From NCBI GenBank assembly GCA_963693305.1, contig OY855906.1, forward strand, positions 29,742,626 through 29,806,625: DNA of 64,000 bases, read 5' to 3'. Origin of the DNA: Meandrina meandrites. Taxonomy: Eukaryota; Cnidaria; Anthozoa; Scleractinia; Meandrinidae. The position numbers and the translations under genes are program-made. The notes under the pieces were generated by a model. The model made no database searches, was not told the origin of the DNA, and worked only from the letters and a program-made list of their open reading frames with translations. Positions 58,218 to 64,000 of this stretch are shown piece by piece (positions within the stretch are counted from its first letter, which is position 1; each line of letters opens with the position of its first letter).

Positions 58218-58287
58218 CAGCACACACCAGTACATCCAATCGGAATAAAATGCACACGAGAAATGCAAAGAATTTGAAGAGGCCCAT
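58218..58287 (-). CDS. Gene C exon 1: signal peptide
   Basis: ATG at 58287 opens 23 codons with core FFAFLVCILFRLDVLVCA and a strong GTAAGT donor in phase 1. The 70-bp length and the end Ala-Gly codon match gene B. A TATA-like element lies at 58331-58336. Confidence 0.78.
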
Positions 58288-58319
58288 GATTCTTTTGCGA
58301 TTTTAAAATTCCTCATACA

Positions 58320-58370
58320 AGTATCCTTCTTATAAATGTTGTTGAATAATTTAAAAGGTACATTTAATTA
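58320..58370 (-). promoter_or_regulatory. Putative TATA-type core promoter of gene C
   Basis: The minus strand reads TACCTTT, TTATT, then AACATTTATA, about 44 bp upstream of the start codon. The same ordered blocks occur upstream of gene B. Confidence 0.38.
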
Positions 58371-58842
58371 AGTTTTCACTTGGGCCAATTCTTATTTAAA
58401 CCAATGAATGACATAACTATTCCACTAATTCACTCTGGTTGCAGAAATGTGCTTTTAGTGATGCAATTCTCCGGACGTTTCTAGGAGACCAAAAGCTTCA
58501 TTTCCAGGCCTGTAATTTATTATTTGTTAATTCCTTTCGAGAACCTTATGCTGACATTATTGTTTAATTTACAAAAAATAGCTTACCTCACCTTTGGAGT
58601 ATCGTTTCAATCCTGCCACTTTCTATTTTACACTCCTTTTAACCGTTAAGCATTTACCCATAAAAGATGTGTTTTAGGTGTATGTAAAAAACATTTTAAA
58701 AAGCTCCCAAACAATTCTGGAAGTTGTAATGTAATATCATATCTCCTGTGTGAGCAAGATTATGCGTGGAAAATTTCAAGGAGCAGTAGAGCGAGTGCAG
58801 TTTGTATTCTTTGAAAAATTCACAAGCGTAAGTACAATTAAT

Positions 58843-59400
58843 ATATAGATTTAGGCAGGCCTAAAAGCGGAGCTCCCATTTTTTTTTTTTTTTTTTGCTT
58901 GAATTTACAGTGTTTTGATGCCCCTGCACTTTATTGGGTTCCTCACGTATGCACGGAGGCACACATATCAAATTTTAGTATTACAACTTTTTACAACTTT
59001 TACTGTACACTAATAAACTTCCTAGAGAAAATCAGTGAAAAAAAGGACCTCGATGAAGGCAAAGAAATTTGTTTTTGTTTGCTTCAAAACAGTCAAAACA
59101 ACTCTAGGCAAAAAAAAAAAAAAAAAATACAGCGCGATACAAAGTCAACACGCGGCTAAAGAAAACGAGTTCACGCCAGAACAAAGAAAATAACGGCTGC
59201 AAAATAAACCTGGCAAATTCATTGGGAGCCGGTTGTGATTTAGAAGATTGTTCGCTATCGCTATCTAACAAGCAAACAATGTAGTTTGAGCCGTCTTTAT
59301 TTAGTTGCATGATTAACTATTCTGATTTATCGTACACGTTGCTGAATACATTAGAGAATTTTATGTACAGAACTAAATGAATTTTCTTCGTTTCTGGTAA
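58843..59400. mobile_element. TIR element, family 1, copy 3 (truncated)
   Basis: It begins TATAGATTTAGGCAGGCC, TAAAAGCGGAGCTCCC and follows copy 1 (10445 onward) through CCGGTT and TTCTTCGTTTCTGGTAA. It then stops abruptly at 59400, before an ATCGAT-rich array. The other terminus is absent. Confidence 0.75.
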
Positions 59401-59412
59401 CAGGACGTAACA

Positions 59413-59582
59413 AATCGATAATTTCGATACTCGATAAAAATCGATTGTAATCGATCGTAATCGATACTAATTAATCGAGTAATATCGGAAATCGATCGAA
59501 ATTGATCGTCAACATTTTTGTGATTATCGATTTTAATCGAAAATGATCGATTTCAATCGAAAACGATCGATTTCAACGGATT
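59413..59582. repeat. ATCGAT-rich degenerate array
   Basis: TCGAT recurs more than a dozen times at about 8-14-bp spacing (ATCGATTTT, AATCGATCG, ATCGAAAATGATCG). It is palindrome-rich on both strands. Confidence 0.75.
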
Positions 59583-60164
59583 CATCTTTCCTTGCACGGC
59601 CGCGAAGACATGGTGTCTTCCAAATGAGTTTTGAATACAAATGACGGACCTACACACGGATTTACTAGTAATGTAGCCTCCTGCGCAGACGTCTTAGGGC
59701 TCGTCACGCGGTAAAAAAATCTGGGAGAAAAAAGTAGTACATTGGAGCCCCGATTTTACTGCCTTACGTGTTTTCAATGACCTTGAAACTTGCAGGCCAT
59801 ATAAACTGATGACAAACCTCGAGATTGACAAGTTTCTAAAAAAATTCATCGAGCGGTTTCCAAATAATTATCACATTTGTAGGTGTAGACCAAATTATTG
59901 ACAAAAGTGGCAACAAGAGCACCTGAATGCACGCTCATCAAATCCGCTTTTTTCGCAATCGGTCGTGGCGATCCCCATAATTTTGTATACACAATTTTAA
60001 ATGGCATCAAACTACTATGAGATGAAACTGCATTCCCAAAGCGCGTCGTGTTCTTCAGATATTACCCTATTATCTCAATAGTATGTTTTTTACTGTATTT
60101 ATGACCCTCGAAACTACATCCCCAAAAATTTCGATAACGCTCTCACAGAATTTGTTCAAACTTT

Positions 60165-60590
60165 GCCAACATTGAGGCAGGTATAGGAGGTACATGCTCC
60201 CTTGAGCGATTTCCGAAAAAATCTCCTGGTGCCGAGCAATACGAACGAAATTGATAAACGTGATGACGTCATTGCGTTGCTATGACAACTCCGATGTCAA
60301 AATAACACTGGTCAACCTGTTCAAACTTTGCCAACATTGAGGCATTGACCTGTCTTTCATCTCCAGAAATGATTGAAATTGCTTCAGGTTTTTTTTTTTC
60401 ACGTTTTAAATTTGATCTGGATATTTCATTTCAACTTAAGGTGGCTCGACTGGGTTTTTTAGGGGCAACACCGCTCAAGTTTGAGAACTAACCAGACTGT
60501 CATTAACAATGCCATCGAAAAACGATCACCACAGCTGAATTAGGTAAAGATGAAAAAAACGTGAAAAAAAAAAAACCTGAAGCAATGCAG
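60165..60590. repeat. Local direct and inverted repeats
   Basis: CAAACTTTGCCAACATTGAGG occurs at about 60158 and 60328. GCTTCAGGTTTTTTTTTTTC (60374 onward) is inverted at 60562-60588. The latter may be the ends of a foldback of about 210 bp. Confidence 0.5.
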
Positions 60591-60869
60591 TGTTCTTACA
60601 ATTTTTTTACGACAGGTAACTCAACTCTAAACGAACCGAATATGTTTTTGTGTCACTTTTTGCGTAAGAAGGACTCCAAATCAAGGAGAAAATCAAGGAC
60701 AAAGGCAAACTCGTTCCCAGGCCTAATCCGTGCGTACGTACGTACGGACGCGGACGACCACCAAACTTTCTTGGCTTGATGGATTTACCAATTTCTATGG
60801 GTATGGAGCTCCCCCGCCCCTGTCACGCTACGGTAGTTTTCGCGACAAATTGTGTGTCAAGCTTCCTCC

Positions 60870-60874
<5 letters not shown>

Positions 60875-60908
<34 letters not shown>

Positions 60909-60930
60909 TTTTGGGGGGGGGGGGGGGGGG
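60875..60930 (+). repeat. (ATT)n and poly-G simple repeat
   Basis: About nine ATT units are followed by T's and a G-run of about 18 bases. Assembly is likely unreliable here. Confidence 0.85.
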
Positions 60931-62739
60931 ACTGATTGGAAGTACCAATTCTTGCGTGAATTTTCATTACAGTCCGTGAAAAAGCCGAATGAAGAGTTTT
61001 AACGTCACAACAGTCTTTTCACCATTAAATTTGAATAATTCGATAACTTTCTTGGCCTAACTTTTTTTTTTCGGTTGCTTTAAGAAATAACCCCCGGGCG
61101 AAGGCAATCGATAAAACTTCATCGAAATCAATCACCAATATCAATATTTAACAGATAATTACTGACGCTCACAGCTTTTTTAGGTATTGTCAGTACAACT
61201 ATTATCTTTTAATTTCTGAGAGCTATCCAATCTAGGATAAATTTGGATAGAATTTTACTAAAAAAAGTACAAGCTGTCCCATTTAAGAAACATTTGGCAG
61301 TTTCTCTCAGCTAATCAAATGCAAGAAAAAGCAACATGTGATAGAGATTGGCCCGGCAATCAGCACAAAGCATAGCGTCAGCTCTGTAAACTGTTAGTTG
61401 ACAATGGCAGAATTTAATCTGGTAGATTTCCTAAAATTTTCATTCCTCTTGATTGTTTCAGCAGTAGCAACGGGAATGAGAAATTTCTCCGTTGTCAGAA
61501 GAGAAGAGTGCTAACCTAAGAAGCAGAAACCAAAGTCAAAACACCTCCAAGACAAGAAAACATGGCTGAACGTAAGTGCAGCGTAGCGAAGCGAGAAAGT
61601 TGGAAGATATTCCTCGCCATGAGCTAGAAGCAATTCTTTGTCGTTTGAAATTCGAAAAAAAAGACATTGACGAATCCGAGCCAGATAGTGGAAAGTGCAG
61701 TCGTCGATAAAATGCTGAGAGAAAACAACAGTATTATAGGAGGGTCAGTAATGATTAATTGATATCGGAAACAAAACCTATAACAATTGATAACCTATCT
61801 GGTCATCATTTGGTTTATAGCTTCCAGCCTTGTTGGTTCCAACACATAAGCAGGAAATAATCATGTACTGGTCTGAACGTGGTATTGCTGTTGCTCAATA
61901 AACAATACGAGTCAGGAATTCATCATTAATCTTCCGGTCTAATGAAGCGATGAGCAAAACAAAGGTAGATGGAATGACCAAAATGTTTCTGTAAAACAAA
62001 AGCATTGCGTTGTGTTTCAGACTTCGTCTTTTTCATGATCGATACATTGATACGTCTTGGTCGGGTTTGGATTTGGGGATAAATGTACAATAATATTAAT
62101 ATTGAATGGAGTAAAAAAATTAGTCGACTTTTTTATTCAATCCACATTTCAAAAGAATTACGCAAACACAGCAAGACACCTTTACCTTAAAGTTTATTTG
62201 AAACTTTTCATACACGTTTTGTTAGTTGAAACTTCTGCAAAAAAACTTAATGCGACCAAAAACTAACATGCAACAAGTCAAGTTCTACTAGCCTAAATAT
62301 TTGCCAGAAAAAAATGAATTCTTGCCCAAGGGCTGAATATTGTCTGACAATATATACTAGAGTTCCAGTATAGACAGTGGTGTTACAATCCTTTACGCTA
62401 AAAGGGACTTGAAAAAAGACTGATCGGGCCTGAACTTGTGATATTTATTTAGATAATTGTCCAATAGAAGTGCGTGCCTCGCGACCTTTTTCTAATCATT
62501 GGAAATCTTGGCGGATTGTAATTTAAAAAACAGGGAAATCAATTCCAAATTTCAATAACGTTCAGTGCCATTCTAGTAAATTTAACCAATATTTCAAATG
62601 ACCAAAAACACATACGGGGATGGGGAGTTTATCTTCATGACAGACAAACAAACAATATTAAAAATGACTACAAAATTTACTAAATCAATGGGAACACTGC
62701 TATCTCAAGTGAAATCGGGCTCCCTGCTAATTATTGGTG

Positions 62740-62820
62740 TAATAAGTAAATTAGCTACAGTGCGTTTATCTTATCCATGCCTTTGAAACCAGGATCCGAG
62801 GTTCGATTCCTCGCCAAGTG
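62740..62820 (+). other. tRNA-like segment (possible SINE head or tRNA relic)
   Basis: GAGGTTCGATTCCTC (62798-62812) forms a perfect T-arm and contains a B-box (GGTTCGATTCC). Upstream, TTAGCTACAGTG is a weak A-box. Acceptor and anticodon stems do not close well, so it is not called as a functional tRNA. Confidence 0.35.
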
Positions 62821-62871
62821 AAATTTTCTAACATAGCGTGCACTGTTTCTTTCGTTTATTTACAGGATAAG

Positions 62872-63057
62872 CAGGGGCGTAGCGTGAATCCGAAAAATCA
62901 ACATGCCATAAATATATTCTAGTGCTAGATAGTTACATACTCCATTTTCAGGACCGCACATCTTCAGTGGTCGTAAGCACCTCGGGTGTGGCATACTGTG
63001 ACCCCCCCCCCCCCCCCCCCCCCCTCCCCCCTTCGGATAACCCTGACTACGCCCCTG
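62872..63057. mobile_element. 186-bp MITE with CAGGGGCGTAG ends (hAT-like)
   Basis: CAGGGGCGTAG at 62872 is mirrored by CTACGCCCCTG ending at 63057. Between them is a C-run of over 20 bases. No perfect 8-bp duplication was found. Confidence 0.55.
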
Positions 63058-63059
63058 AT

Positions 63060-64000
63060 AAAATGGTTATCAACTAGCATAATTTAGTTGACATGTAGAA
63101 AAAGTTGCATATGAAAAGACTGTTGCTATGGCAAACGTAAAGTTGTCAATCAATATTTTGTCTCCGAAGGATGAATGAACCGCTACTACGCTACTAAAAC
63201 CTTCAGCATTTAAAAGTGCTATTCCTTAATTTGAGAAAAAAAAAAACACGTGTTTCAACCAGACAAATTTTAAGTTGTCGCGATAGTGACGTACAAGACC
63301 GTGGTACTAGAGGGGTGGAGCGTTTCTGAAGATTGCTTGTTATTCTATACTTGGAATCGCTCTTTACAGCCAAAAAAAAGGAAATAACTGAAAACAATGA
63401 TAGGTTACTATTCTCGTTTAGGAAAAATGCCGATTTACCTTATTTTGAACTGATAGTATAAATAAATTGACATATCTTTACCACCTCAAGTGTGGTATGT
63501 AGCTGCTCTAAAATTTATAAATTTCCATTAAGGTAATTTAAATTCAAGTGTACACAAGAAACCTCAAAAGAGGTACTTATTCTTAGAGTTCCATTACTGC
63601 AGAAAGCAATCTACGGTGCAACACTAAGTTGCCCTACGATTTTAAACTTAATTCTTGATGATTGGAAAAGCACTTTGGCAAACTATAACTATGATTATTG
63701 CGTTTGAGCGAGCAAGAGCGTTTGGGTGGGAGGAAGGGAACAGAAAATTTTCCTGGCAAAATGAACACTGTTGATTATCTTCATGAGAACAAAAGACAGC
63801 GGTAGAGTTTGAGCCCCTGCTATGGGTTTCAGGGAACAAGGGAATATGACCATTAACGTTTTGCAAGAGAAAACAAAACGGGAAATACGGGAACAGGGGA
63901 CACCAAAATTCTAAGAAATACTTCAAGGGAACACGAGAACACAAGGAAAATTTTGTTGGGAACAAGGAGTAAATAGCTGTCCAGTAGAAGTGTGCCTCGT
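63060..64000. other. No recognisable feature
   Basis: AT-rich sequence; the frame at 63648-63965 on the minus strand has no domain signature. Confidence 0.5.

Larger units (their letters stand above)
45502..58287 (-). pseudogene. Gene C: decayed or rearranged PAN-EGF-CTLD paralogue
   Basis: The signal-peptide exon (58287-58218) and PAN exon (51153-50888) match genes A and B in length and phase. The EGF exon starts normally at 48866 but loses similarity after the GFTDKG motif (about 48798) and runs to a stop near 48765. No FA58C exons are visible between 48.8 and 46.8 kb, where a 658-bp TTAA-flanked palindrome now lies. A CTLD exon (46760-46348) has an in-frame TAA at 46638-46636, and a second, N-terminally incomplete CTLD follows at 45834-45502. 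Inferred: a pseudogene or an exon-shuffled survivor. A shorter PAN-only or PAN-CTLD product cannot be excluded. Confidence 0.7.

Noticed and set aside
62740..62820. Functional tRNA gene
   Set aside because: The T-arm is good, but the acceptor, D and anticodon stems do not form a proper cloverleaf.

Overview
The window looks like nuclear DNA from an anthozoan cnidarian, most likely a stony coral or close relative. It is AT-rich, with split genes, long introns and a dense load of small foldback and TIR elements. It carries a cnidarian-type RTE non-LTR retrotransposon and a Penelope-like element. Its genes combine PAN/apple, EGF, discoidin (FA58C) and C-type lectin domains, the kind of secreted modular lectin common in corals. 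No species can be named from sequence alone.

The gene content is a tandem cluster of three paralogous minus-strand genes. Gene A (19292 to 12546) and gene B (44006 to 30713) each have six exons: a 70-bp signal-peptide exon, a 266-bp PAN exon, an EGF exon, two exons forming one FA58C domain, and a terminal C-type lectin (CTLD) exon. All phases join in frame, giving proteins of about 435 and 438 residues. Gene C (58287 to about 45500) keeps the signal-peptide and PAN exons at the same lengths. Its EGF exon breaks off mid-domain, I find no FA58C exons, its CTLD exon has an in-frame stop, and a second partial CTLD follows. It looks like a decayed or rebuilt copy.

The rest is mostly mobile and repetitive DNA. 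0-7 kb: a 730-bp TA-flanked palindrome and an array of duplicated exon-like modules with splice signals. 9.9-12.4 kb: a TIR element of a family seen three times. 14-17.5 kb (inside gene A): a foldback element and several tandem repeats. 21-22.2 kb: a 12-copy satellite of about 97 bp. 23.7-26.9 kb: a nearly full-length, disabled RTE element with an imperfect 17-bp target duplication. 27.4-29.9 kb: a second copy of the 10-kb family with a nested 315-bp MITE. 31.8-33.2 kb: a truncated Penelope-like element with inverted ends and hammerhead-like motifs, inside an intron of gene B and flanked by a perfect 13-bp target duplication. 34.8-42.8 kb: several TIR/foldback elements, one with THAP-like and SWIM-like fragments, and a second hammerhead-like relic. 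47.7-56.4 kb (inside gene C): three TIR/foldback elements and a 1.17-kb tandem duplication. 58.8-63 kb: repeats and homopolymers.

The intact genes probably encode secreted glycan- or lipid-binding recognition proteins. The CTLDs differ at the calcium/sugar site: B keeps a QPN-type motif, C has an NPN-type motif, and A has lost it. This suggests divergence of ligand specificity within the cluster.
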